Shown here one piece after another: positions 1 through 5,493 of a stretch of 5,499 nt of DNA. A program made the translations under genes and the position numbers. Location of the stretch: NCBI GenBank assembly GCA_947631305.1, contig CANRKV010000114.1, positions 1-5,499 on the forward strand. Direction: 5' to 3'. Source of the stretch: an uncultured Jeotgalicoccus sp. GTDB taxonomy: Bacteria > Bacillota > Bacilli > Staphylococcales > Salinicoccaceae. Position 1 is the stretch's first letter. The number at the start of each line of letters is the position of its first letter. The notes beneath the pieces are model-generated. The model did not search any database, was not told where the DNA came from, and saw nothing but the letters and a program-made list of their open reading frames with translations.

Positions 1-224
1 ATAATTATGATAGCTGACCATTTTGGGAATTTATGATTCATCAAGAAGTTCAAAATAGGTCTGGTCAGGTAAAAGAGCACCCCGCCAAGCAGCAACGGTA
101 TAAATATAGTTTGTATCACCGTAAAGATTGGAGAGAAAACCCCTTGCAGTTGAATAAGTAATAAAATAATAATTAAAGTCAAAATAACAGCGACTGCTGT
201 TTGAAACCAACGTTTATGTGTCAT
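1..224 (-). CDS. AI-2E family (YdbI-type) transporter, N-terminal part only
   Basis: This is a partial gene running off the left edge; the first 74 codons are visible. It starts MTHKRWFQTA and continues with a hydrophobic helix (about residues 8-27, rich in V, I and L). A second hydrophobic stretch (about 37-56) contains PLLLGGVLFYLTRP. A short positive N-terminus, a first helix, then a P-L-L-x-G-x-x-x-Y-x-x-x-P stretch is the pattern of the AI-2E transporter family (formerly UPF0118), multi-pass membrane proteins of about 350-400 residues. Members have been linked to autoinducer-2 export or to Na+/H+ antiport, so the substrate cannot be named here. The ATG is preceded directly by an in-frame TAA, and a GAGGAGG ribosome binding site lies 12 bases upstream (237-243), which fixes the start. 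It diverges from the cysteine hydrolase operon. Family assignment rests on the N-terminus alone. Confidence 0.7.
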   Translation of the reverse strand, partial: MTHKRWFQTAVAVILTLIIILLLIQLQGVFSPIFTVIQTIFIPLLLGGVLFYLTRPILNFLMNHKFPKWSAIII

Positions 225-360
225 TTAAAATAAATACCTCCTCAAGTCTTATGTATATACCCAAATGACACTAAAATATGGGAAGGAATGAAGAGGTCTT
301 TTGAGATCTATTTTTGTCAGATAAGTTGAGAGTAAGAGTTTCATTATAGTTAAATAGATT

Positions 361-375
361 TTGTAAACGCTTACT
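361..375 (+). promoter_or_regulatory. cre site (CcpA operator)
   Basis: TTGTAAACGCTTACT matches every fixed position of the catabolite-responsive-element consensus WTGNAANCGNWNNCW and 13 of 14 positions of TGWAANCGNTNWCA. It overlaps the -35 region and spacer of the promoter for the downstream cysteine hydrolase operon. That is a position where CcpA binding usually represses by blocking RNA polymerase. It could also affect the divergent AI-2E-type gene. CcpA control is inferred from the motif; another LacI-family regulator with a similar operator is possible. Confidence 0.7.
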
Positions 376-391
376 ATTATTGTAGTATAAT
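361..391 (+). promoter_or_regulatory. Sigma-A promoter of the cysteine hydrolase operon
   Basis: A perfect -10 hexamer TATAAT lies at 386-391. The -35 is weak: TTGTAA at 361-366 (19-base spacer) or TGTAAA at 362-367 (18-base spacer). Transcription would begin near 398 and leave a leader of about 35 bases before the ATG at 433. The weak -35 overlaps the cre site. Confidence 0.6.
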
Positions 392-420
392 AATTAAATA
401 AAGTGGAATCTAAAATAAAC

Positions 421-427
421 GAGGTGA
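421..427 (+). promoter_or_regulatory. Ribosome binding site deciding the cysteine hydrolase start
   Basis: GAGGTGA lies five bases before the ATG at 433. The open frame extends back to a GTG at 403, but that GTG has no purine-rich site in front of it and would sit only a few bases after the predicted transcription start. Family members begin right at the hydrophobic strand that carries the catalytic Asp, which also favours 433. Confidence 0.8.
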
Positions 428-432
428 CTTAT

Positions 433-960
433 ATGAGAGCTTTATTGGTAATTGATGTACAAAATACTATTGTTAATTTGAAAGATTTTCAGCAAGAATT
501 AGAAGGTATGGAGGGTATCATAAAAGACTTTAAAGAGCGTACTGAACCTGTATTATTTATAAGAAATATAAGTGAAGATGAAAATAGTCCATTCTATAAA
601 GATTCATCAGGATCAGCATTGCACGAGTCTTTAATGGATTATGCAGAAATCATAGTCGAGAAGAAAACACCCAGCGCTTTTTTTCAGACTAACCTCAGTA
701 ATCTGCTAGAGAAGATGAATGTAAATCATATTTTTATAACCGGGTTTAACACAGAATTTTGTTGTCAATTTACCGCAATAGCAGCTTATGATAGAGGTTA
801 TCAAGTTACTTTCATCGAAAATGCAACTGGAACTGTTAATGATGAAGATACATATGAAATGCCCGGATTAGATATCAGAGATTTTGTTGGAACGTATTTG
901 CATTGGTCTGATGTTATTGAAGTTCTCGATATTGATGAGTACAAAGAAGAATATAAATAA
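433..960 (+). CDS. Cysteine hydrolase, isochorismatase-like family
   Basis: This is a 175-residue cytoplasmic protein of the isochorismatase-like cysteine hydrolase superfamily, which includes nicotinamidases, isochorismatases and other amidases. The expected catalytic triad is visible: Asp8 in LLVIDVQN, a Lys at 77 or 78 in EKKTPSAF, and Cys110 in the nucleophile motif GFNTEFCC (residues 104-111), followed by the usual T-x-x-A-x-x-x-G-Y stretch (about 114-123). Position 111 is a second Cys where most relatives have Val. The length is normal for the family. It is the first gene of a three-gene operon, 27 bases ahead of the kinase gene, and its promoter carries a cre site, so expression probably responds to carbon source. 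The substrate cannot be read from sequence; it lacks clear marks of a true nicotinamidase, such as an obvious metal-binding D-x-H. Start chosen from the ribosome binding site at 421-427. Confidence 0.88.
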   Translation: MRALLVIDVQNTIVNLKDFQQELEGMEGIIKDFKERTEPVLFIRNISEDENSPFYKDSSGSALHESLMDYAEIIVEKKTPSAFFQTNLSNLLEKMNVNHIFITGFNTEFCCQFTAIAAYDRGYQVTFIENATGTVNDEDTYEMPGLDIRDFVGTYLHWSDVIEVLDIDEYKEEYK

Positions 961-987
961 GCTCCGAAATTTTAATAGGAGGCAATC

Positions 988-1635
988 ATGGACGATATTT
1001 TATTCCAAATTGAAAAATTGATTAAAAGCTATAAAGAAAAAGTTATTATTGGCATATCAGGTCATGGTGCTTCTGGAAAAACAACGTTTGCAAATAATCT
1101 TATGAAGTTGTTAGATGAGGAAAAAGTGAATTATGTGAACACAGATTCTTATATCATCGGTTCATCTAGTGTAAGAAAGTATACTGAAATTGATTATGAA
1201 TATAAGAATGAGAAGCATACTTATAAAATGACCGCTTGTCATCCAGGCGCACATAATGTTTCAGCATTAGAGCGAGACATTAATATGATCAAGAAAAGTT
1301 TGGAATTTTATACACTAGATACACATTATGAAAAAAGTTATTTAGTTTCATCCAAAAACAAGATAAATATTATAGAAGGTATGAGCGTGACATTTACTGA
1401 TCCTGATTTATTTGATGTGAAGATATACTTATATACGGATGGACAAACAGAAATTATGAGAAGGTCTTCTCGAGATATTTTAGAAAGAGGGACGAAACTG
1501 GATTATTTAAGACGCTCACATGAGGAACGCAGGATTCAGTATGAAATATTCATGCATCCTCATCGCAAGGATTTTGATATTGTCATTAAAAATACCAATG
1601 AAGATTACTTTATAGAAAAAAACATATTTAAGTAA
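988..1635 (+). CDS. Uridine kinase-like P-loop kinase
   Basis: This is a 215-residue soluble protein. A Walker A loop, GHGASGKT (residues 25-32), sits near the N-terminus. NTDSY follows with Asp53, corresponding to the base/acid Asp in the D-x-Y region of uridine kinases. HPGA at 85-88 resembles the H-P-x-A motif of the uridine kinase/phosphoribulokinase family. RRSSRDILERG at 158-168 matches the arginine-rich lid (R-R-x-x-R-D-x-x-x-R-G). These elements in this order support an NTP-dependent kinase of the uridine kinase type, but the sequence between them is divergent, so the acceptor could be another nucleoside or small molecule. It is probably not the housekeeping udk. AGGAGG at 977-982 lies five bases before the ATG. 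It is 27 bases after the cysteine hydrolase and 36 bases before the HIT gene, so the three are very likely one transcript. Confidence 0.8.
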   Translation: MDDILFQIEKLIKSYKEKVIIGISGHGASGKTTFANNLMKLLDEEKVNYVNTDSYIIGSSSVRKYTEIDYEYKNEKHTYKMTACHPGAHNVSALERDINMIKKSLEFYTLDTHYEKSYLVSSKNKINIIEGMSVTFTDPDLFDVKIYLYTDGQTEIMRRSSRDILERGTKLDYLRRSHEERRIQYEIFMHPHRKDFDIVIKNTNEDYFIEKNIFK

Positions 1636-1657
1636 AGCCTGCTGTTTAAAATTTAAA

Positions 1658-1664
1658 AGAGGAG
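1658..1664 (+). promoter_or_regulatory. Ribosome binding site in front of an ATC start
   Basis: AGAGGAG, close to the Shine-Dalgarno consensus, is followed after seven bases (1665-1671) by ATC at 1672, in the frame of the HIT protein. No ATG, GTG or TTG is available in that frame near it. The in-frame stop TAA at 1654-1656 limits how far upstream the gene can begin. Confidence 0.65.
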
Positions 1665-1671
1665 TGTTTCT

Positions 1672-2079
1672 ATCAAAGATTCTGAATGTCTATTCTGTAA
1701 ATTAATAGAAGAACAATCACTATATATTATTGATGAAAATGAATATTGTATTGCTTTTTTAGATAAGCATCCAGTAAGTGAAGGGCACATTTTAATTAGC
1801 CCAAAAAAACATTATAAAGAATTTCATGATATTGAGAATCCACTTATTTTAAGTGACCTAATCAACCTCATAGCGCGAGTTTCTGTGATAGTGAGTAATA
1901 AATACAAAACTGCGTATAATATACATCAGTCTAATGGAATAAATGCAGATCAGAGTATAGAACATGTTCATTTTCATGTTATACCAAGATTGGAATCAGA
2001 TAATGTGAAAATACATTTACCAACAGATAAAAATATAAATTTAGAACATACATATAATTTTTTAACTAATAAAATATAA
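1672..2079 (+). CDS. HIT family hydrolase with apparent ATC start codon
   Basis: This is a full-length HIT-family (histidine triad) protein of 135 residues, a nucleotide-binding hydrolase or transferase of the HinT/Fhit superfamily. From the ATC at 1672, read as residue 1, the order is: KDSECLFCK with a C-x-x-C zinc pair (Cys6, Cys9); LDKHPVSEGH (30-39); PKKH with His47 as a possible third zinc ligand; SNGINADQS (87-95); and the catalytic triad HVHFHVIPR with His98, His100 and His102. Nothing is missing from the domain. The oddity is the start: the first GTG in frame (1885) falls at codon 72 and would remove more than half the domain. A normal ribosome binding site is placed for the ATC. Either it is a rare near-cognate start giving low expression, or a single G-to-C change (or read error) has hit an ATG. 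It is the last gene of the operon. Confidence 0.8.
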   Translation: MKDSECLFCKLIEEQSLYIIDENEYCIAFLDKHPVSEGHILISPKKHYKEFHDIENPLILSDLINLIARVSVIVSNKYKTAYNIHQSNGINADQSIEHVHFHVIPRLESDNVKIHLPTDKNINLEHTYNFLTNKI

Positions 2080-2183
2080 CGAAGCTTTAGAAATATATCA
2101 ATTTCAATAATCATTAAATTAATTTATCAATTAAATATCCATTCTTATTATCAGTGAATAATAAATTCATGAGGATAGCCAAG

Positions 2184-2218
2184 AAACGTCTAACCAGTAA
2201 ATATGGTCAGACGTTTTT
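2184..2218. terminator. Hairpin terminator shared by convergent operons
   Basis: The arms at 2184-2195 (AAACGTCTAACC) and 2205-2216 (GGTCAGACGTTT) pair over 12 positions with one A-C mismatch, around a nine-base loop. On the plus strand the stem runs into TTTTT (2214-2218), a standard intrinsic terminator for the HIT operon. On the minus strand the stem is followed by a weaker TTTCTT, just past the end of the small membrane protein gene, so it may also end the opposing transcript. Confidence 0.75.
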
Positions 2219-2229
2219 AAGTTGTTATG

Positions 2230-2394
2230 CTAATTTTCGTTTTTACTTCTTCTATATATCAGTAAAAATCCAGCAGACATTATTAGGAGTACTCCAACAG
2301 CAGAGATTAACAATGTATAATCAGGTCTTGCAGCAGCATTAAATATTAAAATAGCAGAACCTAGAATCATTAGCATTTTTAGTAAGAAGTTCAT
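2230..2394 (-). CDS. Small two-helix membrane protein, unknown function
   Basis: This is a 54-residue protein that I cannot assign to a family. It begins MNFLLKMLMI and has two hydrophobic segments, about 2-21 and 27-47, joined by a short polar turn (ARPDY, about 22-26). It ends in a positive tail (YRRSKNEN), as expected for a small inner-membrane hairpin protein. AGAAGG lies about nine bases before the ATG. The gene starts 32 bases after the NUDIX stop on the same strand and ends just before the terminator hairpin, so it fits as the last gene of the minus-strand operon. The ribosome binding site, the fit in the operon and the coherent membrane pattern argue against a chance frame. It is antisense to a random open frame at 2154-2342. 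Confidence 0.65.
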   Translation of the reverse strand: MNFLLKMLMILGSAILIFNAAARPDYTLLISAVGVLLIMSAGFLLIYRRSKNEN

Positions 2395-2426
2395 TTAATA
2401 CAACCTTCTTTCATTAAGAAATAATA

Positions 2427-2873
2427 TTATTTAAGGTGCACATTCCACGACTCATCATAATAGAATTCTGAAAGAATGTCGGAATCCATTACTCTGAACA
2501 TCTCATCAAAATCATTAGCCAGTTTATAGGTACCTAATTTATACTTATCAATCCAGAATACTTCACCTTCATCAGAAGAACGAAGATTACCCGAATACTG
2601 ATTTGTTTTATACATCAGAACAATGTATCGTTCATCATTTTCAGTCTGGAACTGTTTTGTTCCACATATTTGCGGCTTTTTAATCACCAGACCGGTCTCT
2701 TCAAATACTTCACGGATAACCGAGTCCACGAAAGACTCATTCTTTTCAACTTTTCCACCGGGAAAAGTAACACCCGGCCAATTACTGCTGACGCGATCCT
2801 GTATTAATATCTGACCGTTATCATTTTCTATCATACACATATTTGTAATTATCGTTTTTTCTGCTTTGGACAT
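2427..2873 (-). CDS. NUDIX hydrolase (MutT-like)
   Basis: This is a 148-residue cytoplasmic NUDIX hydrolase, an enzyme class that cleaves nucleoside diphosphates linked to another group, in a divalent-metal-dependent reaction. The complete Nudix box G-x5-E-x7-R-E-U-x-E-E-x-G-U is visible from Gly40 to Leu62, with Glu46, Arg54, Glu55, Glu58 and Glu59 all intact. The box is preceded by WPGVTFPGGK, typical of MutT / 8-oxo-dGTP diphosphatase-like members that clean up damaged nucleotides. The actual substrate is not determinable. I start it at the ATG at 2873, which has GAAGGT at 2878-2883 just upstream. An earlier in-frame ATG at 2957 would overlap the acetyltransferase gene by 56 bases and add 28 residues unlike the family. 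The gene follows the acetyltransferase after a 28-base gap and precedes the small membrane protein gene. Confidence 0.88.
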   Translation of the reverse strand: MSKAEKTIITNMCMIENDNGQILIQDRVSSNWPGVTFPGGKVEKNESFVDSVIREVFEETGLVIKKPQICGTKQFQTENDERYIVLMYKTNQYSGNLRSSDEGEVFWIDKYKLGTYKLANDFDEMFRVMDSDILSEFYYDESWNVHLK

Positions 2874-2877
2874 GGTG

Positions 2878-2883
2878 ACCTTC
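2878..2883 (-). promoter_or_regulatory. Ribosome binding site deciding the NUDIX start
   Basis: Read on the minus strand, GAAGGT is followed by CACC and then ATG at 2873. It favours this start over the in-frame ATG at 2957 inside the acetyltransferase gene. Confidence 0.65.
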
Positions 2884-2901
2884 GAAAGAAATAATTGATG
2901 T

Positions 2902-3393
2902 TTAACTAAGATTCCAGCCGTATAATCTTTCTGTAGATTGCTTTCCGCCGTATTCAACTGTTCTCGTACCTATAAACTTTCCACCTAGTTTTTCATAAAA
3001 TATTGTAGCGGGATTATCTTCAAATACGGAAAGTATCATATTTGTATAACCTTGTTCGATTAAAGTTACTTTAACAATTTCGAATAAATCTTTGCCGATA
3101 CCTTTACCTTTTTGATCAGGAAGAACATGGATTGCATGTAATTCAGTTTCAAATTCGGGATGCCCTTGAAGTCTATTTGAACCGCATCCGACAAAGGCAA
3201 CTATCGTATTATTGATTTCATAGACGAATAAAGTATTTACTCCTAACGATTTTTTAATCCCTTTGGTAATTTTATATACACTCATTTTATTTAAATAGTC
3301 TTCAGGAACAATATTATTGAAATTTATTTGCCAGCTATGTATTAAAATCTGTGCAATATTTTCTGCATCATTTAAATTTGCTTTTCTAATCAT
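2902..3393 (-). CDS. GNAT family N-acetyltransferase
   Basis: This is a 163-residue acetyl-CoA-dependent N-acetyltransferase of the GNAT superfamily. It opens with MIRKANLNDAENIAQI, the usual first strand and helix. The strand ELHAIHVLPDQ (84-94) leads into the acetyl-CoA pyrophosphate-binding loop QKGKGIG (94-100), matching Q/R-x-x-G-x-G/A. The late elements NPA (127-129) and FYEKLGG (132-138) are also classic, with Tyr133 the likely general acid. The acceptor could be an amine, amino acid, peptide or antibiotic; nothing here decides. AAGGGGG lies six bases before the ATG. A 77-base gap separates it from the DUF5694 gene upstream, larger than the other gaps in this operon, so a minor internal promoter is possible, although I see no convincing -35/-10 pair. 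Confidence 0.9.
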   Translation of the reverse strand: MIRKANLNDAENIAQILIHSWQINFNNIVPEDYLNKMSVYKITKGIKKSLGVNTLFVYEINNTIVAFVGCGSNRLQGHPEFETELHAIHVLPDQKGKGIGKDLFEIVKVTLIEQGYTNMILSVFEDNPATIFYEKLGGKFIGTRTVEYGGKQSTERLYGWNLS

Positions 3394-3470
3394 AATTGTC
3401 CCCCTTATTTATTACCAGATTTGGCCAATGTGTTTGCCAAGATTTTTCAATTACTCTATACAGATTTATA

Positions 3471-4175
3471 TTAACTATTTTCAATCCTTTCATAAAAAGT
3501 TGTGACATCGAACTTATTTGATGCTTCTAAAAGCTGCTTTAAAATATAGATATGACCGGATCCAACGATAATAATTACTTTATCACTGTTGACCAAATTT
3601 CTAGTGATGTTATTTACCATAATCATATTTCTCTTATACCACCAAGTTAGCCAAGGAATAGAAATATTCGAATCCTCACCAAGCAGCATCATATGGCCAT
3701 ATAATTCTTCATCCATTTTATAACTTTCGGGTTTATTCAGTTCTAATGTAATTTTATAGGGGTTATTCATTTTACTAATTTTGGCATGAGAAGATTGAAT
3801 CTTTTCAATATGTTCGATGAAGGATAAATCATAATTTTTAGCCCATTCATATGAATCAGTCATCCCATTAGTTACGTAATCTTGCTCCATCCAGTCCATT
3901 GCAATGACGGACTTTAGTTTTGCCTTTTTCGCAGTGTAAAAACCTAAATCATAGGCTTCATTTTTATAAAACCTATCAGGATTATAACTATTGAATTCAT
4001 CATTAATAATTTCCTGAATTTTTGCTTCCTGTTCTATACAGATACGAGTAGGTTGGAAATTGATTAAAGAATCTTTGAGAGTATTAAGACTCTCTAAAAA
4101 CAGTTCATCCGGCTCAGAATTCCTGAAGTTTTCATGATAGTGCTGAGTACCTACAATCATTATTTGTGGCTTCAT
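3471..4175 (-). CDS. DUF5694 family protein (TraB/EreA/ChaN-like fold)
   Basis: This is a 234-residue protein with no signal peptide or membrane helix. Its N-terminal strand IMIVGTQHYHEN (residues 5-16) carries a G-x-x-H motif with His12. FQPTRICIEQE follows with Glu48 and Glu50, and near the C-terminus KRNMIMVNNI (181-190) and VIIIVGSGHIYILKQLL (200-216) with His208. This order (GxxH, I-x-x-E, R-N-x-x-x-x-x-N-I, G-x-G-H) is what I associate with DUF5694, a family related to the TraB/PrgY, ChaN and erythromycin-esterase-like proteins. In those proteins paired GxxH motifs and Glu residues form a metal or catalytic centre. Substrate and role are unknown; a hydrolase is a fair guess. AAGGAG lies eight bases before the ATG. 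It begins 23 bases after the S41 peptidase stop, so the two are co-transcribed. Confidence 0.68.
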   Translation of the reverse strand: MKPQIMIVGTQHYHENFRNSEPDELFLESLNTLKDSLINFQPTRICIEQEAKIQEIINDEFNSYNPDRFYKNEAYDLGFYTAKKAKLKSVIAMDWMEQDYVTNGMTDSYEWAKNYDLSFIEHIEKIQSSHAKISKMNNPYKITLELNKPESYKMDEELYGHMMLLGEDSNISIPWLTWWYKRNMIMVNNITRNLVNSDKVIIIVGSGHIYILKQLLEASNKFDVTTFYERIENS

Positions 4176-4198
4176 AATGGTATCTCCTTAAAATATAA

Positions 4199-5455
4199 TT
4201 ATTGCTTGCTTAGAAGGTTTAAAGCAGTTTCTATATCTATGTCAGATTGCAGATGTTCAGGAGTCCATTCCACATAAATATCAGGTTTTATTCCTGTGTC
4301 TTTATTACCATTATCAAGTGAAATCATTCTAGAAGTAGGGTAGTATAATGAAAATTTATCATTCCAATCGTTATTAATTAAATTAGAATAATCATTTAAT
4401 CCTGCAGTTGTTCTTCCTATGACAGTAACTTTATTTGATTTGCTGGCAAAATCTACAAATATATCACCTGCACTGCCGCAATATACATCAGATAATACGA
4501 TTACGTTTTTAGGAAACTTAGATCCTTCAATTTCAAATTCTCCACCATTATCAAAAGAAACAAATCCTTTACCGGAATTTTTCTCAAAGAACCGAATCAT
4601 GTTGTCCAAAGTTTCTTTAAAAGATGAATCGGTTGTATTATCATGTAACGACTTAAGTCCTTGAATTTGCAAATCTGCTGTTCTTTTTGTGATGTTGAAA
4701 TCCATTTTATAATTATCGAGATTAATACTTGTTTTTCCCATTGGGAAAAGAAGGGGTAATAGTGATTCAAAACTTGCATCACTGCCGCCTCTATTCATAC
4801 GTACATCAATAAGCAGATTTTCTAAATGACTTAATGCATCTTGATTATCTTCTAAAATTTTTTCTATAGGTTCGGAAGAAAAGAAATCAGTTAATGTCAT
4901 TTTTAATGTATTATCATTTAACTTTTCTAAAGAGTGAATTGGTGTATATTTTTGTTTTTCATAAAGATTTAAATTAAAACTAATAACCTCGTTATCGTTC
5001 TTTTCTATGTACACAGTATTATATTTTTCAATAATACTTTCCCATCTTTGACGTTCAGGTATTTCGTCCCTTAGTTCTCTTTTATGTGTATGTGAGATCT
5101 TACTGATTGTATGCTCATCTAAAGCAATTATTTTCTCACCAATACTTAACCTTGTTTCAGATGTAACTTCTGTGACGTACAGAGCATCATTAAAGCGTCT
5201 CGCTTTAAAACCAATATCTCTATTTGTCTTAGACTTCTCATCTTTTGTTATGAAGAACATATGAGAATCTTTAAAATCGAGCAGATAATCATTAACAATT
5301 TTTACAAAAGTATAGTCATCTAGTTGATGTTTATTATTTAAATTCAGAATATCCGCACGATACTTATCTGGGAAATCCCATCCTTTTTTGTCCTTATGGC
5401 CAGCATAATCATTTCTCATAATATCAACAACTTCGTTAAAAATATCTATATACAT
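4199..5455 (-). CDS. S41 family peptidase, cytoplasmic, tricorn/CtpB-like core
   Basis: This is a 418-residue protein with the tail-specific-protease (S41) core. An N-terminal helical part is followed by LLDFKDSHMFF with Ser64-His65. A PDZ-like segment spans about 80-125 (IGFKARRF to GEKIIALDEHTI). The core has LLIDVRMNRGG (214-224) and the nucleophile loop VLSDVYCGSAGD (320-331) with Ser328. VIGRTTAGLNDYSN (345-358) and the C-terminal DTGIKPDIYVEW (386-397), the usual end of the fold, follow. The S-x-G-D form and an adjacent Ser-His pair resemble the tricorn-type Ser-His active site, while the Lys of CtpA-type Ser/Lys dyads is not evident in GRTTAGL. This is inferred from motifs only. There is no signal peptide, unlike typical Ctp proteases, so it probably acts in the cytoplasm. 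The start has GGTG five bases upstream. It is the first gene of the minus-strand operon. Confidence 0.85.
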   Translation of the reverse strand: MYIDIFNEVVDIMRNDYAGHKDKKGWDFPDKYRADILNLNNKHQLDDYTFVKIVNDYLLDFKDSHMFFITKDEKSKTNRDIGFKARRFNDALYVTEVTSETRLSIGEKIIALDEHTISKISHTHKRELRDEIPERQRWESIIEKYNTVYIEKNDNEVISFNLNLYEKQKYTPIHSLEKLNDNTLKMTLTDFFSSEPIEKILEDNQDALSHLENLLIDVRMNRGGSDASFESLLPLLFPMGKTSINLDNYKMDFNITKRTADLQIQGLKSLHDNTTDSSFKETLDNMIRFFEKNSGKGFVSFDNGGEFEIEGSKFPKNVIVLSDVYCGSAGDIFVDFASKSNKVTVIGRTTAGLNDYSNLINNDWNDKFSLYYPTSRMISLDNGNKDTGIKPDIYVEWTPEHLQSDIDIETALNLLSKQ

Positions 5456-5487
5456 AAAATCACCGCATCTTATAAGTTTTATATCCT

Positions 5488-5493
5488 ATTATA
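5488..5493 (-). promoter_or_regulatory. Candidate -10 box for the minus-strand operon
   Basis: Read on the minus strand, TATAAT lies at 5493-5488, about 33 bases before the S41 peptidase ATG. The matching -35 would fall just beyond the right edge of the window, so the promoter cannot be completed here. A TATAAG closer to the gene is a weaker alternative. Confidence 0.4.

Noticed and set aside
343..348. TATAAT on the minus strand as a promoter for the AI-2E-type gene
   Set aside because: The hexamer is perfect, but no acceptable -35 lies 16-18 bases upstream (TTTACA is only 13 away), and AT-rich sequence gives such boxes by chance.
403..432. GTG at 403 as the start of the cysteine hydrolase
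   Set aside because: It has no ribosome binding site and lies within a few bases of the predicted transcription start; ATG 433 has GAGGTGA at correct spacing and gives the family's normal N-terminus.
1885..2079. A separate 64-residue protein starting at GTG 1885
   Set aside because: It is the C-terminal half of the HIT domain; the same frame continues upstream with the conserved N-terminal half.
2154..2342. Open frame of 62 codons on the plus strand
   Set aside because: It crosses the terminator hairpin, is antisense to the better supported small membrane protein gene, and has no family features.
2623..2814. Plus-strand frame inside the NUDIX gene
   Set aside because: It is a shadow of the NUDIX coding sequence on the opposite strand with no ribosome binding site or domain.
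3421..3440. TTGGC/GCCAA inverted repeat between the DUF5694 and acetyltransferase genes
   Set aside because: A five-base stem with a ten-base loop and no T-run on the minus strand is too weak to call a terminator, and I could not pair it with a convincing promoter.
3317..3505. Plus-strand frame over the acetyltransferase start and the intergenic gap
   Set aside because: It is antisense to two real genes and their ribosome binding site, with no recognisable domain.
4419..4782. Short frames on both strands inside the S41 peptidase gene
   Set aside because: These are chance frames within a gene with clear S41 motifs.
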